This document shows, in pieces, positions 1 to 7,467 of a DNA stretch of 13,660 bases. The position numbers and the translations under genes were made by a program. Under the pieces are notes generated by a model, which did no database searches, was not told the DNA's origin, and saw only the letters and a list, made by a program, of their open reading frames with translations. The stretch's first letter is position 1. Each line of letters opens with the position of its first letter. Source of the stretch: Candidatus Schekmanbacteria bacterium GWA2_38_11 (GTDB lineage: Bacteria > Schekmanbacteria > GWA2-38-11); assembly GCA_001790645.1 (NCBI GenBank), contig MGDB01000017.1, positions 524 to 14,183 on the forward strand, written 5' to 3'.

Positions 1-530
1 AGCTTGGGCCCGAACAGGCACTCATCAATGCCTCCCGTTTCATAAAGGAAGCAGGGGCAGAAGGGGTAAAGCTTGAGGGAGGCGCAGGAATCAGGGATAC
101 GGTTGCAAAGATCGTGGATTCCAATATCCCTGTCATGGGACATATAGGGCTTATGCCGCAGTCAATCCACAAAATCGGCGGCTATAAGGTACAGGGAAAG
201 AACAAGAAAGAAGCCAGAATAATATTAAATGATGCAAAGGCCATTGAAGAGGCCGGAGCCTTTTCAATCGTCCTTGAGGGAATACCAATCGGGCTTGCAA
301 AGCGGATAACCTCTGAGGTTAAAATCCCGACTATCGGTATCGGTGCCGGGCCATACTGCGACGGACAGGTTCTGGTAATCCATGACCTCCTGGGTTTTGA
401 CGACCAGTTCCAACCAAAATTTTTGAAACGATACGCTAATTTAAAAAATACAATTGTTCAGGCTGCAAAAGATTTTAAGCAGGAAGTAAAGACAGGAAAA
501 TTCCCGACTGAGGAACACGGTTTTAAATAA
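1..530 (+). CDS. panB: 3-methyl-2-oxobutanoate hydroxymethyltransferase (ketopantoate hydroxymethyltransferase), 5'-truncated by window edge
   Basis: The enzyme transfers a hydroxymethyl group from 5,10-methylene-tetrahydrofolate to alpha-ketoisovalerate, giving ketopantoate, the first committed step of pantothenate and CoA synthesis in the cytoplasm. The open frame runs in from the left edge (first full codon at base 3) and ends with TAA at 528-530, so 175 residues are visible; the family is about 265 long, so roughly 90 N-terminal residues are missing. The GTG at 114 is an internal Val codon. Visible family motifs are GVKLEGG (visible residues 21-27, holding the Lys and Glu of the substrate/metal site), MGHIGLMPQS, GGYKVQG, VLEGIP (Glu at visible residue 92, matching the catalytic Glu of the family) and the C-terminal FPTEEHGF. 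G+C is about 46%, clearly above the neighbouring minus-strand genes. It converges with that gene run. Confidence 0.96.
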   Translation, partial: LGPEQALINASRFIKEAGAEGVKLEGGAGIRDTVAKIVDSNIPVMGHIGLMPQSIHKIGGYKVQGKNKKEARIILNDAKAIEEAGAFSIVLEGIPIGLAKRITSEVKIPTIGIGAGPYCDGQVLVIHDLLGFDDQFQPKFLKRYANLKNTIVQAAKDFKQEVKTGKFPTEEHGFK

Positions 531-548
531 ATTTTTAGACTTTAAAAC
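520..548. terminator. weak AT-rich inverted repeat between convergent genes
   Basis: The arms GTTTTAAA (520-527) and TTTAAAAC (541-548) form a perfect 8-bp inverted repeat with a 13-base loop, exactly where panB (+) and the glycosyltransferase gene (-) converge. It overlaps the panB stop codon. The stem is nearly all A-T and has no long T run on either side, so it is at best a weak bidirectional terminator. The position is the main argument for it. Confidence 0.3.
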
Positions 549-554
549 TTTCTC

Positions 555-1457
555 TCACTTTTCCCAGAAATTTTTGTTATAGCTTATCCTTTTTTTCAGC
601 CACAGGGGAAAGCTTTTTTCAAAGAATCCAATTCTATAGCCCAGAAACCTCGCCGCAGCTTCTAATATTGCAAACGGCATCCACTTCAACTCCTTATCTG
701 CAATTAAAAACTTGATTTCCTCTTTCAAATACTCAACACCCTCTCTCCCGGGTTTAGCCAAATCTCTAATCCATCTATTCCGGCTAAAAAAAACTCCAAT
801 ATCAAAATATCTTTTAAATTGTATGCTCAACGAATAATCATGCGAATGATATACAGATGCTTTTGGGCTGTATGCTATCTTATATCCTTTTTGAAGGAGT
901 CTCGCTGCTAAAAACATATCTTCATTCATAATTGTTCTGTTTGGAAACCCTCCGACCTCTTCAAATTTTTTTTTCTCAATGGCAGAACATACATCAGAAA
1001 AGAAAAAAGTTTTTACCCCCAATTTTGGTAAATCATCTATACCTTTAATAGATTCTGTAGAAGGGTAGTTAAATAGTCTCGAAAACCTCTCAACAGGATT
1101 AGCGTCGGTTTTAGGTAACTGCCTGCCGTAAGAAGTAGCAACCATTGGGTCACTTAAAGGTTTAACTAAATTCTCAATGCATTTGGTATCCTCTAACAAG
1201 GCATCCTGTGTTAAATAAACTAATACATTGCCCCTTGCATTAGATGCAGCAAGATTTCTGGTCCCGCCGTGATCGAAATCTTTTCTTTTTATTCTTATCA
1301 CCTTGAGTCCATAAGACTCTGCAATTGCAACCGTATTATCTGAAGACGAAGAATCAACAATAATGATTTCGCAGGAAACAGATTGTCCCTGCAATACCCT
1401 GATGAGATTATGGATATATGCTTCAGCATTCAGTGTAGGAATAATAACGCTAACCAT
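555..1457 (-). CDS. GT2 family glycosyltransferase, rhamnosyltransferase-like
   Basis: A 300-residue inverting GT-A fold enzyme that would transfer a nucleotide-activated sugar to a lipid-linked glycan at the cytoplasmic membrane face. The GT2 core starts at the N-terminus (MVSVIIPTLN), followed by IIIVDSSSSDNT (31-42, nucleotide-binding Asp), FDHGGTRN (61-68) and LTQDA (82-86, in the DxD position). NED (178-180) is the likely catalytic base region and HSHDYS (204-209) follows. The FDHGGTRN plus TQDA pair is typical of the bacterial rhamnosyltransferase group, so transfer of a rhamnose-like deoxysugar is a reasonable inference, not shown. The start ATG has a GGAAA element about 8 bases upstream. 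It is the last gene of the minus-strand run, 78 bases after the methyltransferase gene. Confidence 0.9.
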   Translation of the reverse strand: MVSVIIPTLNAEAYIHNLIRVLQGQSVSCEIIIVDSSSSDNTVAIAESYGLKVIRIKRKDFDHGGTRNLAASNARGNVLVYLTQDALLEDTKCIENLVKPLSDPMVATSYGRQLPKTDANPVERFSRLFNYPSTESIKGIDDLPKLGVKTFFFSDVCSAIEKKKFEEVGGFPNRTIMNEDMFLAARLLQKGYKIAYSPKASVYHSHDYSLSIQFKRYFDIGVFFSRNRWIRDLAKPGREGVEYLKEEIKFLIADKELKWMPFAILEAAARFLGYRIGFFEKSFPLWLKKRISYNKNFWEK

Positions 1458-1535
1458 AAATAAGTTTCCAAGTACTTAGTTTAAAAAAATATCCTTATAA
1501 ATATTTATTGATGATACAGGATTCAGGATAAACTC

Positions 1536-2531
1536 TTATTTCTCAGCACAAAAGATAAATTGCATACCGTTCCCAATATATCCATAAAACAGACTATAAT
1601 AAGCTACCATGTAAACATCTTTAAATCCTTTTTCTTTGCAATAGTCCAAAATATCCCAGCCAAAATCATAAAAAACAAGAGATCCTTTTTGTGAGAGAGG
1701 ATTGCCGTGATACTGTTCCGGGAAAAGGTGTATCATTTCCCCTTCTTCATTAATGGTCACCCTTTGCTTAGTTATTCTTTCATCAACAAAAAATGGAATT
1801 GAAAATATCAAAACACCATTCTTTTTTAAACATCTATAAGCTTCACCCAGCGCTATTTTTACATCTGGAACATGTTCATAAACGTCATTAGAAATGATAA
1901 AATCAAATAGTCCGCTATCAAAGCTTAAGGATAAAGCATCTTCATGCCTTATACCCGCGATGATTTCACCATTTTTTTTATTGTGGCCGAGGTATTCACT
2001 TCCTGTAAAATCTGCATTACTCAAGTACCTGGCCATATGCTGATAAAAATTAGTTACCTGTTCATAACAATATATCCTAAAAACTTCTTTTCTGTTTTTT
2101 AACAGTTTCTTAAGATAATCTCCAACAAACCTCTGGCGATTATTAAGACCACAATAGCTGCAAACCAATCTTTCCCTATAATTTGGTAATACTCCGTCAG
2201 AGTATCTCCAATCTGCCAAAAAATCCGTATCCCTTTCACACCATTGGCAATAACCCTTGAAAATCCATGAAATTTTATTTTTGTATTTAGAAGCAAAATA
2301 TTTTTCAACAGCTAATCTCTTATCCAATGTAGAATTATAATACTCCTGAAAATCTACCATATTTCTATATGCCGTCAATTCTAAATCCTGAGTTAATCCA
2401 GAAAAAATTTCTGCGCCGGGAATATTCTTTATTGAGTCAAGTGTCTCTACATCGTTTAATAATTTAGCAAGAACCAATTTAGCTCTGTCATATAAGTTTT
2501 TGATTCTGTTCCTCAATAACAAATAATGCAT
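1536..2531 (-). CDS. class I SAM-dependent methyltransferase with N-terminal Cys4 putative zinc knuckle
   Basis: 331 residues. The C-terminal half has methyltransferase type 11 landmarks: RHEDALSLSF (195-204), FDFIISNDVYEHVPD (209-223) and the post-motif strand CLKKNGVLIFSIPF (234-247). The usual glycine-rich SAM loop is not recognisable; its place is taken by VFRIYCYEQVTNFYQ (150-164). N-terminal to it are two CxxC pairs, C95/C98 and C124/C127, spaced like a zinc ribbon. In a sugar operon such a protein most likely O-methylates a glycan residue or caps a chain, but the substrate is unknown. The first 90 residues are unassigned. A 105-base gap upstream holds a possible internal promoter. The start ATG has only a weak GAAAG element. 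Confidence 0.8.
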   Translation of the reverse strand: MHYLLLRNRIKNLYDRAKLVLAKLLNDVETLDSIKNIPGAEIFSGLTQDLELTAYRNMVDFQEYYNSTLDKRLAVEKYFASKYKNKISWIFKGYCQWCERDTDFLADWRYSDGVLPNYRERLVCSYCGLNNRQRFVGDYLKKLLKNRKEVFRIYCYEQVTNFYQHMARYLSNADFTGSEYLGHNKKNGEIIAGIRHEDALSLSFDSGLFDFIISNDVYEHVPDVKIALGEAYRCLKKNGVLIFSIPFFVDERITKQRVTINEEGEMIHLFPEQYHGNPLSQKGSLVFYDFGWDILDYCKEKGFKDVYMVAYYSLFYGYIGNGMQFIFCAEK

Positions 2532-2546
2532 ATCAAATCTTTCAAT

Positions 2547-2579
2547 AACAATTATAGAATTGTTTTTTATTTCACTGAA
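2547..2579 (-). promoter_or_regulatory. possible internal promoter upstream of the methyltransferase gene
   Basis: On the minus strand a perfect TATAAT (2556-2551) sits 17 bases from TTCAGT (2579-2574, 3 of 6 matches to the -35 consensus). The predicted transcript would start about 13 bases before the methyltransferase ATG. The -10 overlaps a 7-bp inverted repeat (AACAATT/AATTGTT, 2547-2564). This gap is one of the few in the run large enough for a promoter. The -35 match is poor, so confidence is low. Confidence 0.3.
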
Positions 2580-2594
2580 CCAGAATAGTACCCC

Positions 2595-2615
2595 TTTTCA
2601 GCTAATTCCTGAAAA
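2595..2615. repeat. small inverted repeat in the glycosyltransferase-methyltransferase gap
   Basis: TTTTCAG (2595-2601) and CTGAAAA (2609-2615) are perfect 7-bp arms around a 7-base loop, 22 bases past the stop of the glycosyltransferase gene ending at 2637. No T run follows on the minus strand, so it is not a standard terminator. It could stabilise the 3' end of the upstream message or be chance in AT-rich DNA. Confidence 0.3.
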
Positions 2616-2636
2616 CCAACGGATCCATAAAAATAT

Positions 2637-3617
2637 TTAAGGATTCTGGTTTTTTGCTTGCTTTGCAAACAAGACTGCTTTATTAAGCTGGAAAATTAAA
2701 AAACAAAGGCTGTTGCTGTTAATGGAAAAAAACATTTTTTTTAACACAGTATCAGCAATTTCAAGTAACTGATTATTTAAAAACACTATCCATTTTGATA
2801 TGTTATGAATACTGCTTTCTCTAAAAGCCTCAGGGTGTAGTTTTGCCAGTAACATATAACTCCCTATCGAGTCACGCATTTTTTGATAAACGGTTTCCTT
2901 GGTAACTAACCCCAGATGAGATACTGTATTATCTATATGCAACACTTTATATTCTTTAGTTAACCGAATCCCCCATTCCGAGTCTTCATAACCATATCCA
3001 ACAAATCTCTCATCAAACGAAGTTTGCAAGAAGACTGACTTTCTCACCATTACGTTTGATGTCCATACGTAACGCCATGGTATTCTGCCTCGCGCTTCCA
3101 CAGATTTCGCTTCAGCTCTGCTGCCAAAATAGAAATAAAAATCATATTCTTTACCAGTCACTGTCCTATTTTTATAACTAAGTCCGCCACAGATTACGTC
3201 CCATTTATTCTCAGTAGCATAGTCAAGATATTTCTTTACAAAATCTGTTTGGTCAGGCAGCACATCTGAATCAAGAAACAAGAGAAACTTGCCTGATGCC
3301 TTTTCTGCAAGCAGATTTCTTATCTTTGACCTTCCAACGTTTTGCTCAAGTTCTATGTAATGAAGATTTATTGATTTTTGTTCAAGAATGAACTGATGAT
3401 TAGCATATTTCAATTCAGTGCGGGACGAAAAATCATCCATAACAATTAATTCAATATACTCCTGGTATTTTTTAGCAGATATTTCCTCTATCAGCTTACC
3501 TATCAAAAGGTGTATATCCCGATTAAAAACAGGAATGCAGATTGATAATATGAAACAACTTTTTTCTCCACTATTCATACTATAAAACTTTTTGTATTGG
3601 TATCCCTCTCTTCTCAT
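2637..3617 (-). CDS. GT2 family glycosyltransferase
   Basis: 326 residues. The GT-A core begins after about 24 residues with LSICIPVFNRD (24-34), then LIVMDDFSS (57-65), NVGRSKIRNLLAE (93-105), the DxD motif in FLDSDVLPD (114-122), and the acceptor-side motif FVGYGYEDSEWGIRL (205-219) with Glu-Asp at 211-212. This arrangement resembles chondroitin-polymerase/galactosyl-type GT2 domains, which makes a hexosamine or galactose donor possible but unproven. The C-terminal 100 residues have no assigned role. The ATG lies 1 base past the TAA of the preceding glycosyltransferase gene and lacks a Shine-Dalgarno sequence, so translational coupling is likely. An in-frame ATG at 3578 (residue 14) is a credible alternative start and would still keep the whole domain. 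Confidence 0.88.
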   Translation of the reverse strand: MRREGYQYKKFYSMNSGEKSCFILSICIPVFNRDIHLLIGKLIEEISAKKYQEYIELIVMDDFSSRTELKYANHQFILEQKSINLHYIELEQNVGRSKIRNLLAEKASGKFLLFLDSDVLPDQTDFVKKYLDYATENKWDVICGGLSYKNRTVTGKEYDFYFYFGSRAEAKSVEARGRIPWRYVWTSNVMVRKSVFLQTSFDERFVGYGYEDSEWGIRLTKEYKVLHIDNTVSHLGLVTKETVYQKMRDSIGSYMLLAKLHPEAFRESSIHNISKWIVFLNNQLLEIADTVLKKMFFSINSNSLCFLIFQLNKAVLFAKQAKNQNP

Positions 3618-3618
3618 A

Positions 3619-4644
3619 TTAAGTCAATCTGCCGGTTCTCTTATTCATAAAATCCTTTATACCCAGGAAAATCCCTTTCGAATTATCTCTGTAACCAAGT
3701 AGAAAATAAAAAATACCTCTAAAAATTGCATAGGTAAAAGTCAAAAAATAATTTATTCTATTTATTTTACGTGAGGTATAAAGTGTGCTTCTTGTAAAAT
3801 AATAGGAATGTAAAAATTTATCTTTACTTTGGGATACAGAATGTTTGTGCCATATTTTACCTGCTATTAAAAAAGGTGTAACATCAGTATACTTATTACT
3901 AAAAGCTTCTTTATAAAAATAAGTATAATCTAAATCTTCAAAATTCAAAAAATATTTTTCTTCAATCAACCCTAATTCTTTAATTTTCTTTTTGGATAAA
4001 AACAATGATACACCAGAAATGAAATCAATATCTTCCTTTAACTTTGCAAAAAAAGGTCTTAAAACAAAATACTTGTAAAACCTCAACCCCCCGTACATTT
4101 GAAGTTTTTCAGGATCACGATATTCGTAAACATAACTACCGATAGGCCTATCGTATTTATCATCTATTGCAGAATTTACAATATTTGAAAGAGTTTCACT
4201 GTTTATCACAGTATCATTATTCAAAATCCATATATATTCAAAATCATTTTTAGCCAAAGCATATCTGATTCCGACATTATTGCCTCCCGCATAACCTAAA
4301 TTACATTCAGTTTGAATAATTATAATTTGATAGTTGTTTTTTGATTCAAGCTCTAAGTCTCCGCCTCTTTCAGCCACTTCTTTTAAATAGTAGATATAAG
4401 AAATAGGCTTTACTGCAGGAGGATTAGAGAGATCTTTCAAAGGATTATTTTGATTAACTTGTAAATTAAAATGACCATTTAACCATTTTTTTAAACAGTC
4501 TAAAGAATTATCTGTAGAGTTATTGTCAACAAGTAGAATCTGATAGTCTGGATAGTCATTTTTTAAAACACTTTCGAGACATTCTATCGTATCAGACCAT
4601 GAGTTGTAGTTTAAAATAATGATATAGACCTTAGGATGTTTCAT
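3619..4644 (-). CDS. GT2 family glycosyltransferase with long insertion after the nucleotide-binding strand
   Basis: 341 residues. Motifs in order: VYIIILNYNSW (6-16), ILLVDNNSTDNS (36-47), NLGYAGGNNVGIRYA (115-129), the DxD-equivalent NNDT (142-145), ISGVSLFLSKK (209-219) and FEDLDYTY (235-242). About 45 residues (60-104) lie between the VDNNSTDN strand and the NLGYAGGNN helix, an insertion known in one archaeal/bacterial GT2 subgroup. The NNDT and FEDLD signatures match the rhamnosyltransferase-like/WbbL-type branch; donor and acceptor cannot be read from sequence. It is strikingly AT-rich (sampled lines 15-25% G+C). It lies 14 bases after the stop of the preceding glycosyltransferase gene and 1 base before the next. 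No clear ribosome-binding site is seen. Confidence 0.9.
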   Translation of the reverse strand: MKHPKVYIIILNYNSWSDTIECLESVLKNDYPDYQILLVDNNSTDNSLDCLKKWLNGHFNLQVNQNNPLKDLSNPPAVKPISYIYYLKEVAERGGDLELESKNNYQIIIIQTECNLGYAGGNNVGIRYALAKNDFEYIWILNNDTVINSETLSNIVNSAIDDKYDRPIGSYVYEYRDPEKLQMYGGLRFYKYFVLRPFFAKLKEDIDFISGVSLFLSKKKIKELGLIEEKYFLNFEDLDYTYFYKEAFSNKYTDVTPFLIAGKIWHKHSVSQSKDKFLHSYYFTRSTLYTSRKINRINYFLTFTYAIFRGIFYFLLGYRDNSKGIFLGIKDFMNKRTGRLT

Positions 4645-4658
4645 TACTTTATGGTGCT

Positions 4659-5609
4659 CTATACTCTTAAAAGCAGACTTAAATTCCTGATAAAACCTAT
4701 TCTGAAGAAGCCGTATTTAAAAATCAGATATCTTTTTATAATAAAAGTTTTATGTAACATCTCTGAATAAACTTCTATTTTTATTCTGTCCTCTTCATTT
4801 AAAAATTTCTTATATCTCTGTAAAAAGGCAACAGCCTGTTGCTGTGTTTTTAGTAAATTTTCCTTAAGGTCTTCAGTTTCATAGAATTTTATAGCCTTCT
4901 TGAATACATAAGTAAAATTCCATTGTTGAGCTCCTATATCATTTCTTCCGTGTTGCCTGTAAAGTATTGTAGATTCTCGGATGAAATCTATTTTTCCAAA
5001 GGCTAATGAAACCAAAGCAAGCCACCAGTCATGCATTATTGAGGCTTCAGGAATTGGGATGGCAAGGTCTTTTAGTTTTTTATTTATCATTGCAGTACAT
5101 CCAGTAATGGTATTTTGAATCAAGAGTCTGTTTAAATATTTCCCCTTTGAAGGATTTATTTTCTGGTATTTCCAGTAAGAATCAGAGAATACCTTCAAAT
5201 TTCTATCAGTGACCTTCAAATCAGTATGTAATAATAAAGGGACTTCACTCCCATGAATCTTTTCAAGCTCCTTCACCTTCTTTAAGGTAATCTCAATTTT
5301 GTGTGGTAACCATACATCATCCTGATCGCTGAACATAATATAGTCCGCATCTGAATATTCTAAGAGCTTTGTAAAGTTTTGGCGTACCCCAAGGTTTCCC
5401 AGATTATCCTTAATCAACTTTATCTTTTCAGGGTACCTTTCTATAAAAAGCTTGATAATCTCTATTGTTCTATCTGAAGATCCATCATCTCTGATTATTA
5501 GAATCCAGTTAGTATATGTCTGTTTAAGGATTGAATGGATCTGCTCTGTTATATAATTTTCACCGTTATAGGCAGCAAGCAATATGTTGATAACAGGTTC
5601 TTTATTCAT
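4659..5609 (-). CDS. GT2 family glycosyltransferase
   Basis: 316 residues from the ATG at 5609. The motifs INILLAAYNG, IIRDDGSSDRT, NLGVRQNF, FSDQDDVW (DxD), HDWWLAL and ILYRQHG follow the common layout of O-antigen/EPS GT2 enzymes often named rhamnosyl- or galactofuranosyl-transferases. The frame stays open upstream to an ATG at 5651, but that start would overlap the preceding sulfotransferase gene by 50 bases and adds residues with no family match. The ATG at 5609 puts the GT2 core 6 residues in and gives an 8-base overlap with the sulfotransferase stop, typical of coupling. An ATG at 5618 is also possible. It would elongate the repeat unit in the cytoplasm. Confidence 0.9.
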   Translation of the reverse strand: MNKEPVINILLAAYNGENYITEQIHSILKQTYTNWILIIRDDGSSDRTIEIIKLFIERYPEKIKLIKDNLGNLGVRQNFTKLLEYSDADYIMFSDQDDVWLPHKIEITLKKVKELEKIHGSEVPLLLHTDLKVTDRNLKVFSDSYWKYQKINPSKGKYLNRLLIQNTITGCTAMINKKLKDLAIPIPEASIMHDWWLALVSLAFGKIDFIRESTILYRQHGRNDIGAQQWNFTYVFKKAIKFYETEDLKENLLKTQQQAVAFLQRYKKFLNEEDRIKIEVYSEMLHKTFIIKRYLIFKYGFFRIGFIRNLSLLLRV

Positions 5610-6459
5610 AGTAACCATTTTCGCTGAGTCTTGAAATAACACTATCAGCAAAAGTTTTTAATTTTTTACTTGCCCTGTAAGCGTAAGCACGCTCTCTGTT
5701 TATTTGGTGAGCTATTTCAGAAATTCTTGATTCATCTGCGTTCAGATTACAAAATTGCGCAAGAGTTTTAAGGTTTCCTTCGGGTTGATCTAAAAAGTCC
5801 TCATATTTTATTTCTATAGCTCTATTTTGAAGATTATTTAGATTTTTTTTTGCTTCCTGCATATATTCTTCCCAGAGTGAAAAGCCTCCTTCCATTGAGG
5901 TGCAGCGTACGGTGTCAGTGAAACCAGAACGTTTGGGTAAGAGAAAATAAAATGGTTTCCGTTTGTTATAAATTGCTTTCTCCTCTTGCAATACTTTATC
6001 CTGCCTTACTTTCAAACTGTTCGCAACATCTACTCCATGTCTGTAAATATGTATAACCTTTGAATCAGGAAAAAGATCAATCCATATAGGTAAAGTAAAT
6101 GTGTTACGAGGGTCTTTCCATCCCCATGGTATAGGTAGATTGGCAGGGGTACGGTAGCGTATGTATCCTTTTAGACCGAGATAACTTATTGCATGAGGTG
6201 TTTTTATAATAAAACTGATATAGTCCTTTGAAAGCTTGCGAATATCATCATTGTTAAGTAAGTAACGAATTAAGGTGGGATTATCCCATCTGGTTCCACA
6301 CTGGTGCATAATCCAGTCATTGATTTTTTGGAAAAACAGCGCCTCGTGATTTAGGTCTTTTTGCTTGCCTACAAATAGACCTAATTTTTCAAGCATCTTT
6401 ATGACCATACTCGTTCCGGAACGGTGCATACCGATTATTATGACTGGCGGATTTTCCAT
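5602..6459 (-). CDS. sulfotransferase family protein
   Basis: 285 residues. The P-loop-like 5'-phosphosulfate-binding motif GMHRSGTSM (10-18) lies at the N-terminus, and the 3'-phosphate-binding region is IYRHGVDVANS (138-148). WGWKDPRNT (112-120) is a further conserved patch shared with the neighbouring 6551-7447 protein (GWGWKEP). The family transfers sulfate from PAPS to hydroxyls or amines; here the substrate is most likely a sugar of the repeat unit made by the neighbouring enzymes. No membrane segment is visible, so it should act in the cytoplasm before flipping. The classical C-terminal RKGxxG motif is not evident. It overlaps the next glycosyltransferase gene by 8 bases. The 91-base gap upstream holds no strong site that I can see. 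Confidence 0.85.
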   Translation of the reverse strand: MENPPVIIIGMHRSGTSMVIKMLEKLGLFVGKQKDLNHEALFFQKINDWIMHQCGTRWDNPTLIRYLLNNDDIRKLSKDYISFIIKTPHAISYLGLKGYIRYRTPANLPIPWGWKDPRNTFTLPIWIDLFPDSKVIHIYRHGVDVANSLKVRQDKVLQEEKAIYNKRKPFYFLLPKRSGFTDTVRCTSMEGGFSLWEEYMQEAKKNLNNLQNRAIEIKYEDFLDQPEGNLKTLAQFCNLNADESRISEIAHQINRERAYAYRASKKLKTFADSVISRLSENGYYE

Positions 6460-6550
6460 AACTTTTTATTTCTTCATAGTGTTTTGGAAATTTAAAAATG
6501 CAATCTTTTTTAAAAATTGATTTTTATCTTCATTATTTGACTAATACTTT

Positions 6551-7447
6551 TTATTTATCAACTTCAAATCCTAAATCTCTTACCGTATCAATTTCATTTT
6601 TACTGAAAATTGTTAAGTCATAATTTTTATACCTGCCGGCAGACTTGGGCAGTTTTGGCAATTTTGCAAGTTCATTTATATCCAGTTTTTTTTTATCTAT
6701 CTTAAGAAAATCTATTAACAAACTTATTTCATCCTCAGGGTTAATACATAATTTTTCAAAATTAATAACCAGAAACCTTTCATTAAAGAGTTTTTTACCA
6801 AGAGCAACAGCTCTTTTATTTGCCTCATTCCAGTACTTAAGCGAAAGGATAGGGAGAGGTGTTGATAAATTATTGGCTTCAACCCCAAACATAATGCCCC
6901 AGTTATACAACTGAGCCTGATTACTGCTGTAAGCCATATCAAGTCCGTGACGGATAACATGAATATATTTTAAGTTATCAAAGTATCTGCTTAAATATTC
7001 AATATAAATATGCGTATTTGGTTCTTTCCACCCCCACCCGATGTCCTTGAAAGAATATCTTTTTTTTGACTGAATCATAGTTAGAACTCGTTTTAAAGGC
7101 CACAGACCTTTCCCCGAACCTAAATGATCCTGTCCTTTAAACATCATTTCAACAGCGGCCTTCATTATAAAAATCAATTCATTATATTTTGAGCTTAATG
7201 TTCCTGTCATGGTATTTTCAAATATGTTTATTCCCTTAAAAATTTGTGACTCTCTGCTATTCAAATTTTTAAAAAACCAATCAGGCCTCTTAAACAAGAG
7301 AGTAAACCATAGATTATCATAAGCTGCGTTAAGATCATTTCCCATGTAAAAACCAAGTTGTATTAGAATTTCTGCAACCACTCTTGTGCCGCTTCCCCCG
7401 ACACCGCCTACTGCTACAGGACTCATACATTTTGACTTGTCATTCAT
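6551..7447 (-). CDS. sulfotransferase-like protein, divergent
   Basis: 298 residues. The N-terminal GGVGGSGTRVV (14-24) fits the phosphosulfate-binding loop of the sulfotransferase fold, GWGWKEPNTH (137-146) matches the WGWKDP patch of the 5602-6459 protein, and VIRHGLDMAYS (164-174) fits the 3'-phosphate-binding segment. The rest has little similarity to that neighbour, so this is a separate specificity and not a recent duplicate. A role in sulfating a second position of the same glycan is inferred from context. The start lies 20 bases past the flippase stop, with AAGAGA upstream of the ATG as a weak ribosome-binding site. The gene is very AT-rich. Confidence 0.75.
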   Translation of the reverse strand: MNDKSKCMSPVAVGGVGGSGTRVVAEILIQLGFYMGNDLNAAYDNLWFTLLFKRPDWFFKNLNSRESQIFKGINIFENTMTGTLSSKYNELIFIMKAAVEMMFKGQDHLGSGKGLWPLKRVLTMIQSKKRYSFKDIGWGWKEPNTHIYIEYLSRYFDNLKYIHVIRHGLDMAYSSNQAQLYNWGIMFGVEANNLSTPLPILSLKYWNEANKRAVALGKKLFNERFLVINFEKLCINPEDEISLLIDFLKIDKKKLDINELAKLPKLPKSAGRYKNYDLTIFSKNEIDTVRDLGFEVDK

Positions 7448-7467
7448 ATTTTTCTCTTAATAACTTC

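Noticed and set aside
1458..1535. AAATAT/ATATTT hairpin with a T run in the methyltransferase-glycosyltransferase gap, as a terminator
   Set aside because: An all A-T 6-bp stem is too weak to call, and termination here would cut off the last gene of an apparent operon.
2547..2568. Inverted repeat AACAATT/AATTGTT followed by T residues on the plus strand, as an intrinsic terminator
   Set aside because: The stem is A-T rich and weak, and the T run is on the plus strand where no gene is transcribed. On the coding strand no T run follows it.
3619..4644. The 45-residue insertion in this glycosyltransferase (residues 60-104) as a novel domain
   Set aside because: Similar insertions ending in an AE-x-GG-like segment before the NLGYAGGNN motif occur in a known GT2 subgroup, so it is not new.
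6645..6914. Plus-strand open frame opposite the 6551-7447 sulfotransferase gene
   Set aside because: It is antisense to a gene with clear family motifs, has no ribosome-binding site, and reads as low-complexity Ser/Leu typical of shadow frames.
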